Part shown: positions 27,490 through 35,800 of the stretch, piece after piece | How the letters are laid out: every line of letters begins with the position of its first letter | How positions within the stretch are numbered: position 1 is the first letter of the stretch | Assembly (NCBI GenBank): GCA_934675625.1 | Contig: CAKURH010000001.1 | Location: 1-64,000, forward strand | Origin: an uncultured Kiritimatiellota bacterium | Lineage (GTDB): Bacteria; Verrucomicrobiota; Kiritimatiellia; RFP12; UBA1067 | Direction: 5' to 3' | Length of the DNA stretch: 64,000 nucleotides | Program-made: the position numbers and the translations under genes | The notes under the pieces: generated by a model | Seen by the model: only the letters and a program-made list of their open reading frames with translations | Database searches by the model: none | Told to the model about the DNA's origin: nothing

Positions 27490-27660
27490 TCTGCGACGCT
27501 GAACACGGAGGAAACGGAGATTGGGAGACACGGAGGCGTGGAGAAGGTTTTAGACAGGATTGTTGGGGGTGGCTCACCAAGTCTTTTTGATCTTGTGAAT
27601 CCTGTCAGAAGAACTCCGTGTCTCCTACACTCCGTCACCTCCGTGTTAAGCGCCGCAGGC
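27490..27660. repeat. Nested palindromic element, second copy
   Basis: The layout matches 24338-24517: the same outer arms, with GTTTTAGACAGGATT and AATCCTGTCAG pairing inside. Confidence 0.7.
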
Positions 27661-27726
27661 TTTGACTTTTGGGGGAGAGATTCGCGCAGAGCCGTAGAGA
27701 ACGCAGAGGTTCGTGTCGGTGCTCTA

Positions 27727-29283
27727 ATGAAACGATTAATCTTGAGCTTATTCCTTGTGACGGTTGGGGCGGTGGGTGCAGTCGCGGCAGAGGCGAATTT
27801 TGCCCAGCGCGCGTTTCAGCCCTACCTCGACTCCGGCGAGCTTCCCGGCGTGATTACGGTCTTCCACAAGGACGGACACGAAGAAATCTCCTGCCTCGGC
27901 TTCGCCGACGTCGCCGCGCAGCGTCCGATGTCGCTCGATGACGTCTTTCAGCAATGTTCGCAGACGAAGGGCTTCTGCGGCGTGACGGTCGCGCAGCTCA
28001 TTGAAGCGGGCAAGGTCGCGCTGGACGATCCTGTCGCGAACTATCTGCCCGAATTCAAGACGCTCTGGGTCGAGACCGCGAACACGAATGGCGTCCGCCG
28101 CCTCGAACAGGCGCGGCAGCCGCTGACGCTGCGCCACTGCCTCACGCACACGGGCGGATTCCCGTTCGAGCTCGCGAACTTCACCGCGATGGGCGGATGG
28201 TCGCACCGCATGCCGCTGCGGAGCGTCGCGGCGACGGCGGCGGCGACGCCGCTCCTCTTCGAGCCGGGCACGGGCGTGCGCTACTCGAACGTCGGCATTG
28301 ACGTCGCGGCGGCGGTCGTCGAGGTCGTGACGGGACAGCGGTGGGAAGATGTCGTGTCCGAACGCATCCTGAAGCCGCTCGGCATGAACGCGACGGGCTT
28401 TCAGCCGACGGACGAGCAGCTGAAGACGCGCATCGAGATCTACCGCGTGAAGAAGGGGAAGAAGGCCGAGCATGTGCCGTTCTGCGCGTCGATGCCGCCG
28501 CCGTTTCGCGGCGACCGCGTCTTTTCGTCCGCCGGCGCGGGGCTGTGGACGACGGCGCGCGATCAGCTGAAGTTCTACAAGATGCTGATGAACCTTGGCG
28601 TGGGCGAGAACGGCGTGCGGATTCTGAAGGAGGAGACGGTCCGGCGGCTTCTGGCCGTCTCGCAGCGTCCCAAAAGTTTGTCGAAGGACGGCTATTCGCT
28701 TGGGTTCGTCGCGCCGTTTGCGGACGAGGCGGACGGCTGGTTTGGGCATGGTGGCGCGTGGGCGTCGCAGTGTCTCGTCAACGGACGGCGGAAGGAGCTG
28801 CGGATGCTGGTCGTGCAGGTTGTCGATGCCTACTGGCCGCGCACGGTCTGCGCCCAAGCCGCCGAGGCGTTCTTCCGGCAGGTGGAGGAAAAGGAATCGC
28901 GCAGAGCCGCAGAGCCCGCAGAGATTCGTAGGAGCACTCTGCGGACTCAGCGTCTCTGCGTGAGGTCGTCGGTGCGAGGGGTGTCTGCGACGCTGAACAC
29001 GGAGGTGTTGGAGGAAGGAAGTCACGGAGGGGATGTGAAGCTTGAGACTCCGTGTCTCACAAACTCCGTCACCTCTGCGTTAAACGCCGTAGGCAACAGG
29101 GCTCTGCGGGCTCAGCGTCTCTGCGTGAGGTCGTCGGCGCGTGGGGTGTCTGCGACGCTGAACACGGAGGTATTGGAGGAAGGGAGGCACGGAGGGGATG
29201 TGAGGCTTGAAACTCCGTGTCTCACAAACTCCGTCACCTTCGTGTTCAGCGCCGCAGGCAGCAAAGATACAAATCACAAGTAA
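27727..29283 (+). CDS. Secreted serine beta-lactamase-fold hydrolase with repeat-derived C-terminal tail
   Basis: This 518-aa protein belongs to the beta-lactamase/EstB/DD-peptidase-like family (Beta-lactamase class C Pfam group). A signal peptide (LILSLFLVTVGAVGAVAAE) precedes SxxK with Ser 78 and Lys 81 (CSQTK), YSN at 186-188 and a C-terminal GHGGAW. The conserved domain ends near AAEAFFRQVEEK, about residue 391. The remaining 125-130 residues are translated from one CGCAGAG palindrome and two CACGGAG palindromes, giving two near-identical peptide blocks (VSATLNTEVLEEG...). The native stop appears lost at the repeat junction. The substrate is probably an ester or peptide bond in a carbohydrate context; this is not resolved. 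Confidence 0.75.
   Translation: MKRLILSLFLVTVGAVGAVAAEANFAQRAFQPYLDSGELPGVITVFHKDGHEEISCLGFADVAAQRPMSLDDVFQQCSQTKGFCGVTVAQLIEAGKVALDDPVANYLPEFKTLWVETANTNGVRRLEQARQPLTLRHCLTHTGGFPFELANFTAMGGWSHRMPLRSVAATAAATPLLFEPGTGVRYSNVGIDVAAAVVEVVTGQRWEDVVSERILKPLGMNATGFQPTDEQLKTRIEIYRVKKGKKAEHVPFCASMPPPFRGDRVFSSAGAGLWTTARDQLKFYKMLMNLGVGENGVRILKEETVRRLLAVSQRPKSLSKDGYSLGFVAPFADEADGWFGHGGAWASQCLVNGRRKELRMLVVQVVDAYWPRTVCAQAAEAFFRQVEEKESRRAAEPAEIRRSTLRTQRLCVRSSVRGVSATLNTEVLEEGSHGGDVKLETPCLTNSVTSALNAVGNRALRAQRLCVRSSARGVSATLNTEVLEEGRHGGDVRLETPCLTNSVTFVFSAAGSKDTNHK
28900..28960. repeat. CGCAGAG-word palindrome inside a coding region
   Basis: Same layout as 22798-22858. Here it is in frame with, and translated as part of, the hydrolase gene from 27727. 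Confidence 0.7.
28984..29094. repeat. CACGGAG-word palindrome inside a coding region
   Basis: Arms TCTGCGACGCTGAACACGG and GTTAAACGCCGTAGGC. It is the first of two copies that encode the tail of the hydrolase. Confidence 0.7.
29149..29259. repeat. CACGGAG-word palindrome inside a coding region, second copy
   Basis: Arms TCTGCGACGCTGAACACGG and CGTGTTCAGCGCCGCAGGC. It lies 165 bp after the previous copy and ends just before the stop at 29281-29283. Confidence 0.7.
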
Positions 29284-29293
29284 GGAGAAATAA

Positions 29294-31147
29294 ATGAAAA
29301 TGAGAATCATGTGCGGAACAGTCTGTGCGGCGTGTGTCGCGTCGGCGGGGGCGCTGACGACGCCGTGGGGCGAGAAGGTGACGAGCCAGAATGCGTGGCG
29401 CGAGTATCCGCGCCCCCAGCTCGTGCGCAGCGGCTGGACGAACCTGAACGGCGACTGGGACTACGCCGTGACGAGCGTCACGAACACGCCGGGGCGCCCG
29501 ACGGCCTGGGACGGCAAGATCCGCGTGCCGTTCGCGATCGAGTCCGCGCTCTCCGGCGTCGGACGCCTCCTGCGTCCCGACGAGTTTCTCTGGTACACGC
29601 GGCAGATCGTCTGCACGAAGCGTCCCGGCGAACGCATCCTCCTGCACTTCGGCGCGGTCGACTTCCGCACGCAGGTCTTCGTCGGCCACCGCGAGGTCAC
29701 GGACGTGCCGCATGAGGGTGGGCAGAACCCGTTCACGCTCGACATCACGGACTATGTGGCGGACGGCGCGAATGCGCTCACGGTCTGCGTGTGGGACCCG
29801 ACGGAGGACTTCGTCAATTCGCGCGGCAAGCAGAGCTTCGAGCCGAAGGGCTGCTTCTACACGCGCGTTTCCGGCATTTGGCAGACGGTGTGGCTGGAGA
29901 ACGTGCCCGAGACCTACGTCGCGGGCTACACGGTCGCGACGGACATCGACAAGGGGACGGTGACGCTCGCGTTCGACGTCCGCAGTCCGGCGTTCGCGAA
30001 GCCGGAGGTGACGGTCGAGGTCTCGGGCGTGAAGGGGACGACCGTGAACGGCGCGGTGACGCTCGCGCTGCCCGCGCCCGTCCGTCTCTGGAGTCCGGAC
30101 GCGCCGAACCTCTACGACTTCACGGCGGCGTGCGGCACGGACGCGGTGAAGGGCTACTTCGGGATGCGCAAGATCACGACGCGCCGCGATGCGAAGGGCG
30201 TGCTGCGCTTCTTCCTTAACAACGAACCGGTCTTCCTGATGGGGACGCTTGATCAGGGCTGGTGGCCGGATGGCCTCCTCACGCCGCCGTCGGAGGAGGC
30301 GATGGCGTTCGACATCCGCACGCTGAAGGCGCTCGGCTTCAACATGATGCGCAAGCACATCAAGGTCGAGCCGGCGCGCTACTACTACCTCTGCGACAAG
30401 ATGGGGCTGATGGTCGTGCAGGACTTGCCAAGCGCGAACGGCGACGAACGGTCGCCGTTCAAGGCGAAGACGGTGTCCGGCTACGGGCTTCAGCGGCGCG
30501 AGCTGAAGGGTATGATGGACGCCCTGCAGACGTTCCCCTCAATCGTGATGTGGGTGCCCTACAATGAGGGCTGGAGCCAGCCGGGGGCGTTCCTCACGCA
30601 CGCGACGCTCGACTGGACGAAGCGGTACGACCCGACGCGGCTCGTGAACGGGCCGAGCGGCTGGGTGGACTTCGAGGGCGGCGACTGGGGGCATCAGCCG
30701 GAACGGCGCGCGTGGACGCGGCACCTGCCGCCGGGTGTCTGCGAGGCGGCGGACGCCATTGACCGCCACGACTACAACCGGGTGCCCGGCATGGCGCCGC
30801 TGAACGCCCGCCGCGTCTCGTTCCTCGGCGAGTTCGGCGGCCTCGGCTGCCGCGTGGACGGTCACCTCTGGACGGAGAAGTCGTGGGGCTACGGCGGCAC
30901 GGGCGGCGCGAACGGGGCGGCGGATGCGCGCGCGGCGATGGAGGCGCGGTACGTCGCGCTGATGGCGCGCGTCGCCGAGCTTGCGGCGCAGGGGCTCGGC
31001 GGCGCGGTCTACACGCAGACGACGGACGTGGAGGCGGAGGTGAACGGTCTCGTCACCTACGACCGCAAGGTCGTGAAGTTCGATCCCGCCGCGCTGAAGG
31101 CCGCGCACGAGAAGATTTACAAGGCGTTTGCCGAGGCGGTGAAATGA
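29294..31147 (+). CDS. Secreted GH2 family glycosidase
   Basis: This 617-aa GH2 enzyme has a signal peptide (IMCGTVCAACVASAGA), then a sugar-binding jelly-roll domain (NLNGDWDYAV, FGAVDFRTQVFVGHREV), an immunoglobulin-like domain and a TIM barrel. The acid/base is Glu 425 in VPYNEGW and the nucleophile Glu 513 in FLGEFGG. The NEGW motif is typical of the beta-galactosidase/beta-glucuronidase-like GH2 subgroup. AAGGAG at 29281-29286 is a strong ribosome binding site 7 nt before the ATG. Its stop is followed by a palindrome with perfect 19-bp arms. Aglycone and sugar specificity remain open. Confidence 0.85.
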   Translation: MKMRIMCGTVCAACVASAGALTTPWGEKVTSQNAWREYPRPQLVRSGWTNLNGDWDYAVTSVTNTPGRPTAWDGKIRVPFAIESALSGVGRLLRPDEFLWYTRQIVCTKRPGERILLHFGAVDFRTQVFVGHREVTDVPHEGGQNPFTLDITDYVADGANALTVCVWDPTEDFVNSRGKQSFEPKGCFYTRVSGIWQTVWLENVPETYVAGYTVATDIDKGTVTLAFDVRSPAFAKPEVTVEVSGVKGTTVNGAVTLALPAPVRLWSPDAPNLYDFTAACGTDAVKGYFGMRKITTRRDAKGVLRFFLNNEPVFLMGTLDQGWWPDGLLTPPSEEAMAFDIRTLKALGFNMMRKHIKVEPARYYYLCDKMGLMVVQDLPSANGDERSPFKAKTVSGYGLQRRELKGMMDALQTFPSIVMWVPYNEGWSQPGAFLTHATLDWTKRYDPTRLVNGPSGWVDFEGGDWGHQPERRAWTRHLPPGVCEAADAIDRHDYNRVPGMAPLNARRVSFLGEFGGLGCRVDGHLWTEKSWGYGGTGGANGAADARAAMEARYVALMARVAELAAQGLGGAVYTQTTDVEAEVNGLVTYDRKVVKFDPAALKAAHEKIYKAFAEAVK

Positions 31148-31173
31148 ATGAGAAACGGCAGCCTTGATCGAGG

Positions 31174-31299
31174 GCCTGCGGCGCTGAACACGGAGAAACA
31201 TGAGAAGCGGAGGCACGGAGAGAGGGCATAGGAGAGACTGGGTTAACAAAACTCCGTGTCTCACAAACTCCGTCACCTTCGTGTTCAGCGCCGCAGGCA
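31174..31299. repeat. CACGGAG-word palindrome with perfect 19-bp arms
   Basis: GCCTGCGGCGCTGAACACG at the left end is the exact reverse complement of CGTGTTCAGCGCCGCAGGC at the right end. It is the best-preserved copy here and defines the element borders. The -35 of the next gene starts 2 bp after it. Confidence 0.85.
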
Positions 31300-31301
31300 C
31301 A

Positions 31302-31331
31302 TTGACACAAGGAACAGATTTTCGCTACAAT
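31302..31331 (+). promoter_or_regulatory. Sigma70-type promoter of the lipoprotein glycosidase
   Basis: TTGACA (31302-31307), 18-bp spacer, TACAAT (31326-31331). AGGAG at 31339-31343 is the ribosome binding site 8 nt before the ATG. Unlike the TGGTATAAT promoters, this one has a perfect -35 and no TG extension. Confidence 0.75.
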
Positions 31332-31351
31332 CCAAATCAGGAGTCTAAAAG

Positions 31352-33967
31352 ATGAAAGCAACGAAAAGCCTATTGAACCTCGGATGCGCGGTGGTGGCCG
31401 CCGCTCTGATCGGCGGATGCTGCGACCGGCACGCCCCGAAGAAGCCCGTCCCCGTCGAGCGTCCCGACCGAACGGAAATCATCTTCGCGGCGCCGGACGT
31501 GCGGACGATTCCGCTCGACTCGGCGGCGGAGATCCGCGATACGCCGTTCGCGCTTGCGTGGGACGGCGGATGGGAGCGTCCGTGGACGTTCATCGTCTCG
31601 TTCGACTACCGCACGGCGGGCGTGACGGGCGATGCGGTCGCGCTGCGCCTTCAGCCGCTGAAGGACGACGGGAGCCGCGCGCCGACGTGGCTCTGGCCGA
31701 ACACCTTCACCGGCAAGCGCGAGGACACCTACGTCCTCGGCGAGAGCGCGGACTTCCGTCGCGTCTCGGTCGGAGTCGACCTGCCGAACGTCATCCGCAA
31801 GTCCTATCGCTGCGAATGGCAGCGCCGCTTCGGGCACACGTCCGGCAAGGTCGAGGTGAAGAACTTCGAGATCCGCCTCGTGCGCCACGCCCTGCACGCG
31901 ATCCGGGGCGGCGAATACGAAATCAGGCAGACGAAATACTTTCGCCTCAAAAACGTCTTCTTCGCCGATTCGGGTACGGTGACGGTCGATTTCGCCTATC
32001 CCAAACAGAAGCCCGACTGCCGCGTGGATGTGAAGGACGTCAAGGGGCGGATTGTCCGCACGGTCGAGGGACGCGACGGACGCGCGACGGTCGACTTCCC
32101 GACGCGCGGTTACTGGGCGCTGGAGGCGACGGCGGACTATCCCGACGGCACACGCATCACGACGCCGGGGCGTGTTGCCGTCTGCGGCACGCCGATTGCG
32201 AAGGAACTCGTGAAGAACTCGCGCTACGGCATCATGGTCGTTCTCGGCACGCCTGATCTCTGGGAGAAGCTTGGTTCGCGCTGGGATCAGCGGTTCTTCG
32301 CGCCCGACAATTTGAAGGTGAACTTCAGGATGCCGAACGAGACGGCTGACGCGATCTTCACGTTCCACAGCAGCCCTGTGCCGCGCGCCTTGCGCCGTCC
32401 CGCCGACCGCAACCGCCAGGGCGAGTTTCCGCCCGAGGACTGGGACGCCTACCGCGCCTATGTCGGAAAGTTCATGGACGCGCAGCCCGACATGCTGAAG
32501 CGCAACCTCTGCCTGACGGGCGAGCTCGACTTCCAGTGGCGCGGCACGGACGAGGAATATGTGAAGATGTGCCGCATCTTCTGCGAGGAGGCCCGCAAGC
32601 GCAATCCGAACGTCTTCCTCACCGGGCCGGACGCGAGCCGCATCAAGCTGCCCTACTTCCGCCGTCTGCACAAGCTCGGCTACTTCGACCTCATCGACGG
32701 CATCAACGTCCATCACTACGTGGACGGCACGAAGCCGGAGGGCGAATACTGGGAGGATTTCGTCGCGCTGTTCGACTTTCTGAAGGAGGCGAAGATCGAC
32801 AAGCCCGTCTATATGACCGAGACGGGCTGGACGACGGGCAAGGGCAACTACTTCGTGCCCGTCTCCTACGAGAACCAGGCGCGCTACCTGACGCGCGGCA
32901 TGGCGCTCATGTCCACCGAGGACATCCGCGCGATCATCTGGCACGTCGACTTCACGATGCTCGACGAGTTCGGCGCGATCGTCAAGGCGCACGAGGCCGC
33001 GTGGCCGAAGCCGATGCTGCAGGCGTTCGCGACGGTGACACACAACCTCTCGGACGTGCAGGGCAACATGAAGCTCCACCGCCTCGGCCCGAAGACGTAT
33101 CTCGCGAGCGGCCGCCGCGCGAACGGGCGCTTCGTTCACGTCTTCTGGCGGTCGGCGGGCGAGGAGCGCGTCGCGCCGCCGGTCGCGGGCATCGTGTCGG
33201 CGGAGGACTACCTCGGCACGCCCGTCGCATTGGGCAAGACGCTGACGGTCTCGGAAGATCCCGTCTACATCCACGCGACAGGCGACTACACGGGGCCGGA
33301 GTGGACGCCGCCGCCGGGCGGCTACCGCGAGAAGCCGCAGGTAGAGCTGAAGACCGACTGCACGGCCGTAGCGCTGGAGCCGGGCGTCAAGTCCGCCGCG
33401 ACGGCCGCGCCCGTGCCGGCGGCGATGTGGAGCGACCCCGCGTCCGCGCCGACGCTGCGCATCGCCTATGCGCGCGATGCGGGCTTCATCCTCGAAGCCG
33501 AGGTGAAGGACGCGCGGCACGTGCAGCCCCATTCGCGCGAACGGCTCGTGGAGGGCGACGCGCTGACGTTCGCGTTCGACGTCGACAAGACGGACGAGTG
33601 GCGGGCGAACGACATCTGGATGAACTACAAGGGGCACAGCTGCGTCGAGTATTCCGTCGCGCTGCGGGCGGACGGCAAGAGCGAGGTCTTCCGCCGCAAC
33701 TGCTGGATTCCCGACATGAAGAAGTTCGAGTCCGTCGGCGCGAACGTGCGCGCGAACGTGCGGCACGCGAACGGCGTGACGAAATACTGGGTCTGGATCC
33801 CGTGGGCGAACCTCGGCTTGGACGAGCAGCTGAAGGCGGGCGCGAAGATCGGCTTCGCGGCGGTGCTCTATTCGTCCGACGGCGGCGCGGTGAAGACGAA
33901 CCGCCTCTTCGACGGCATCGTCGATCCGCTCGACCCGATGCGCTACGGCGTCATCGAGCTGAAGTGA
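31352..33967 (+). CDS. GH39-like glycosidase lipoprotein with CBM9-like C-terminus
   Basis: This 871-aa protein has a lipoprotein signal with the lipobox LIGGC, so it should be membrane-anchored. It has the same layout as the protein at 24563: a beta-rich N-terminal half, a TIM barrel and a C-terminal CBM9-like domain (LRIAYARDAGFILEAEVKDARH). The barrel has Glu 391 in GELDFQW at the acid/base position and Glu 490 in MTETGWTT as nucleophile. In the paralogue the acid/base context is NEPDF; here the usual Asn before Glu is Gly, which could alter activity. Promoter and AGGAG support the ATG at 31352. The substrate is unknown. Confidence 0.65.
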   Translation: MKATKSLLNLGCAVVAAALIGGCCDRHAPKKPVPVERPDRTEIIFAAPDVRTIPLDSAAEIRDTPFALAWDGGWERPWTFIVSFDYRTAGVTGDAVALRLQPLKDDGSRAPTWLWPNTFTGKREDTYVLGESADFRRVSVGVDLPNVIRKSYRCEWQRRFGHTSGKVEVKNFEIRLVRHALHAIRGGEYEIRQTKYFRLKNVFFADSGTVTVDFAYPKQKPDCRVDVKDVKGRIVRTVEGRDGRATVDFPTRGYWALEATADYPDGTRITTPGRVAVCGTPIAKELVKNSRYGIMVVLGTPDLWEKLGSRWDQRFFAPDNLKVNFRMPNETADAIFTFHSSPVPRALRRPADRNRQGEFPPEDWDAYRAYVGKFMDAQPDMLKRNLCLTGELDFQWRGTDEEYVKMCRIFCEEARKRNPNVFLTGPDASRIKLPYFRRLHKLGYFDLIDGINVHHYVDGTKPEGEYWEDFVALFDFLKEAKIDKPVYMTETGWTTGKGNYFVPVSYENQARYLTRGMALMSTEDIRAIIWHVDFTMLDEFGAIVKAHEAAWPKPMLQAFATVTHNLSDVQGNMKLHRLGPKTYLASGRRANGRFVHVFWRSAGEERVAPPVAGIVSAEDYLGTPVALGKTLTVSEDPVYIHATGDYTGPEWTPPPGGYREKPQVELKTDCTAVALEPGVKSAATAAPVPAAMWSDPASAPTLRIAYARDAGFILEAEVKDARHVQPHSRERLVEGDALTFAFDVDKTDEWRANDIWMNYKGHSCVEYSVALRADGKSEVFRRNCWIPDMKKFESVGANVRANVRHANGVTKYWVWIPWANLGLDEQLKAGAKIGFAAVLYSSDGGAVKTNRLFDGIVDPLDPMRYGVIELK

Positions 33968-33970
33968 GTA

Positions 33971-33979
33971 TGGTATAAT
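33971..33979 (+). promoter_or_regulatory. Extended -10 of the methyltransferase gene (leaderless)
   Basis: TGGTATAAT, hexamer at 33974-33979, ends 6 nt before the ATG at 33986 and only 7 bp after the preceding gene ends. No Shine-Dalgarno is present. Confidence 0.65.
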
Positions 33980-33985
33980 ACGGGC

Positions 33986-35800
33986 ATGAGTTTCAAAGGG
34001 AAGAAAGAGAAGAACGTCGTCTTGGTCGGGACGTACAGGACGGGACAGCTGGAGCGTTGGCCCGGTTACTACAACTGGCCGCTTGCGGACGGGGATGTGG
34101 TCGATGCCGAGGCGGCGAAAACGGTCAACGAAATCTGGCTCTTCAGCGGCACGAAGGGAGGACGTTTCGCGGCGGAGTTCGTCGGCATGTTCACGCGCGG
34201 CGAGCTTGTGCGCGACTTCGGCTATCCGGCGAAGGGTGCGGCGCACGGTACGCGGTATCTGCTCTACAAGATCCAGACGACTGATGCGCCCGCGAATACG
34301 TCGGATGTATTGGCGGCGGAGATGGATCGCGTGATCGTGCGCGCGGCGGACTTCGCGAAGCGGTCGCCGAAGATTGCGCGCGAAATCAAGGCGTATCTCG
34401 AATCGTCTGACCGCAACAACCCAGACCTCGCACACCGACTTCCGCCGCTTCTCCTGAAGGTGCCGCGCGAAAACCTGCGCGTCTGCGAACCGGGCGTACA
34501 GATGGATTTTCTATCTTCCCTTTCAATCTCCTCCACGCATGAATGCGATAAAGTCGATTATTTTGTAGAATCAAAGAAGAACCCGATTGCCGAATTGCGT
34601 TCTATCCAACCGCTCACGGCAAATGGATTCACGCATGTTGATTGCTTTAGTGGCGTTGGAGGCTTCTGCACAGGGCTTCATGCCGCTGGATTCACGACAA
34701 AGGTCGCAATTGAGAAAATTCGCTCGTGCGTCGAGACGTATGAGGCAAACCACCCAGAAGTTCATGTGATCAACGAAGACATCTGCAAAGTTAAGGCCGA
34801 AGACATTCTCCCCTATTGTCCCAAGGGTGGAATCGATCTCGTCACTTCTGGAATGCCTTGCGAGACGTTCTCGACCGCCGGGAACACGTCGCGGAGTTTC
34901 TATGACGAACGGCAATTCCTGTTTCGGCAGGGCATTCGGGTTGCACAGATTACGAATGCCAAGTTTCTGCTATTCGAGAACGTGCCAGCCATCACGACAA
35001 AGACGACGGAAAAGGGGTCGAAAGACCTTATTGTTGATGCATTGAAGGATGAGATGGCGAAAGCCGGTTACAGAAACTACATTGAGGTCGTTCTGGATGC
35101 GACGAAATTTGGCGTGCCGCAAAAACGCAAACGCTATTTTGTCCTTGGCACGAGGCTGAAGAACATGTCTTTGAGCAAGCCACGGCCATTTGTCGCAAAG
35201 GCCGTGACTGTCGGAGAGGCATTTGACGATTTGCCGTCGGTGACACCAAATACGGGCGTCGAAGAGACGCATTACCTGTCGCGTTCAAACGCCTTCACGA
35301 AGCTGATGCGCGATGATTCGTTCTGGCGGCGAAAAGAGTCGTCCAATAAGGGACTCTCGTACCAAATGCCGATGAAGCATCGTCCGGCTACGTTGGAGCG
35401 ATTCGGATTGCTTCGCCCAGGAGAAGGGCTTCGCGAACTATTTGAGCGCTACACGGGACGTGCGCGCGAAGAACTCCAGTCGCGTCGTGTACTGCCGAAG
35501 AAGATGTTCATCAAAAGGAATTATCGTCTGCCCGTCGGGATGCCATCGCCATGCGTCACGTCGCATTGCCTGGACGAATTTGTGCATCCAACGGAAGACC
35601 GCGCATTGACCGTGCGCGAATGCGCACGGTTGCAGTCATTCCCTGATTCGTATGATTTCGTCGGGGGGCCTTACATTGTGCCGCACATTGATCGTGAAGT
35701 TCAGGACAAGTATGAGCAGATTGGCGATGCCGTGCCACCGTTGTTGGCGTATGCCTGGGGGCGGGCGATTTCAAAAATGATGGAGGATGTCTCGAAATGA
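33986..35800 (+). CDS. DNA (cytosine-5) methyltransferase with extra N-terminal domain
   Basis: This 604-aa protein has the C5-methyltransferase motifs in order: motif I DCFSGVGGF from Asp 219, motif IV GMPCETFS with catalytic Cys 292, motif VI FENVPA, motif VIII QKRKRYFVLG, motif IX RECARLQSFPDSY and motif X IGDAVPPLLAY. Residues 1 to about 170 form an additional domain of unrecognised family (VVLVGTYRTGQLERWPGYYNWPL). Base composition changes sharply at about 34500: 40 of 60 bases are G/C in 34441-34500 but 24 of 60 in 34501-34560. The 5' part thus looks native and the methyltransferase part acquired. It overlaps the endonuclease gene by 4 nt. It protects host DNA at the partner enzyme's site. 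Confidence 0.9.
   Translation: MSFKGKKEKNVVLVGTYRTGQLERWPGYYNWPLADGDVVDAEAAKTVNEIWLFSGTKGGRFAAEFVGMFTRGELVRDFGYPAKGAAHGTRYLLYKIQTTDAPANTSDVLAAEMDRVIVRAADFAKRSPKIAREIKAYLESSDRNNPDLAHRLPPLLLKVPRENLRVCEPGVQMDFLSSLSISSTHECDKVDYFVESKKNPIAELRSIQPLTANGFTHVDCFSGVGGFCTGLHAAGFTTKVAIEKIRSCVETYEANHPEVHVINEDICKVKAEDILPYCPKGGIDLVTSGMPCETFSTAGNTSRSFYDERQFLFRQGIRVAQITNAKFLLFENVPAITTKTTEKGSKDLIVDALKDEMAKAGYRNYIEVVLDATKFGVPQKRKRYFVLGTRLKNMSLSKPRPFVAKAVTVGEAFDDLPSVTPNTGVEETHYLSRSNAFTKLMRDDSFWRRKESSNKGLSYQMPMKHRPATLERFGLLRPGEGLRELFERYTGRAREELQSRRVLPKKMFIKRNYRLPVGMPSPCVTSHCLDEFVHPTEDRALTVRECARLQSFPDSYDFVGGPYIVPHIDREVQDKYEQIGDAVPPLLAYAWGRAISKMMEDVSK

Larger units (their letters stand above)
27149..27726. other. 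Non-coding gap filled with nested palindromes
   Basis: No gene is supported in these 578 bp, although one frame stays open because the repeats lack stops in it. They hold a CGCAGAG palindrome (27178-27230), two CACGGAG palindromes (27250-27435 and 27490-27660) and half-copies of CGCAGAG words at 27450-27475 and 27680-27715. One palindrome has a GCGCCC/GGTTCGCC-rich insertion. Confidence 0.7.

Noticed and set aside
26476..27726. An upstream extension of the beta-lactamase-fold gene through the GH39-like gene and repeats
   Set aside because: The true N-terminus with signal peptide is at 27727; the upstream frame is out of frame with the GH39-like gene and otherwise consists of repeat words.
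31370..34435. A reverse-strand open frame of over 1000 codons opposite the lipoprotein glycosidase
   Set aside because: Its translation is Arg/Ala/His-rich without domains, it spans two genes and an intergenic region, and it mirrors a gene with clear motifs. High G+C makes such antisense frames common here.
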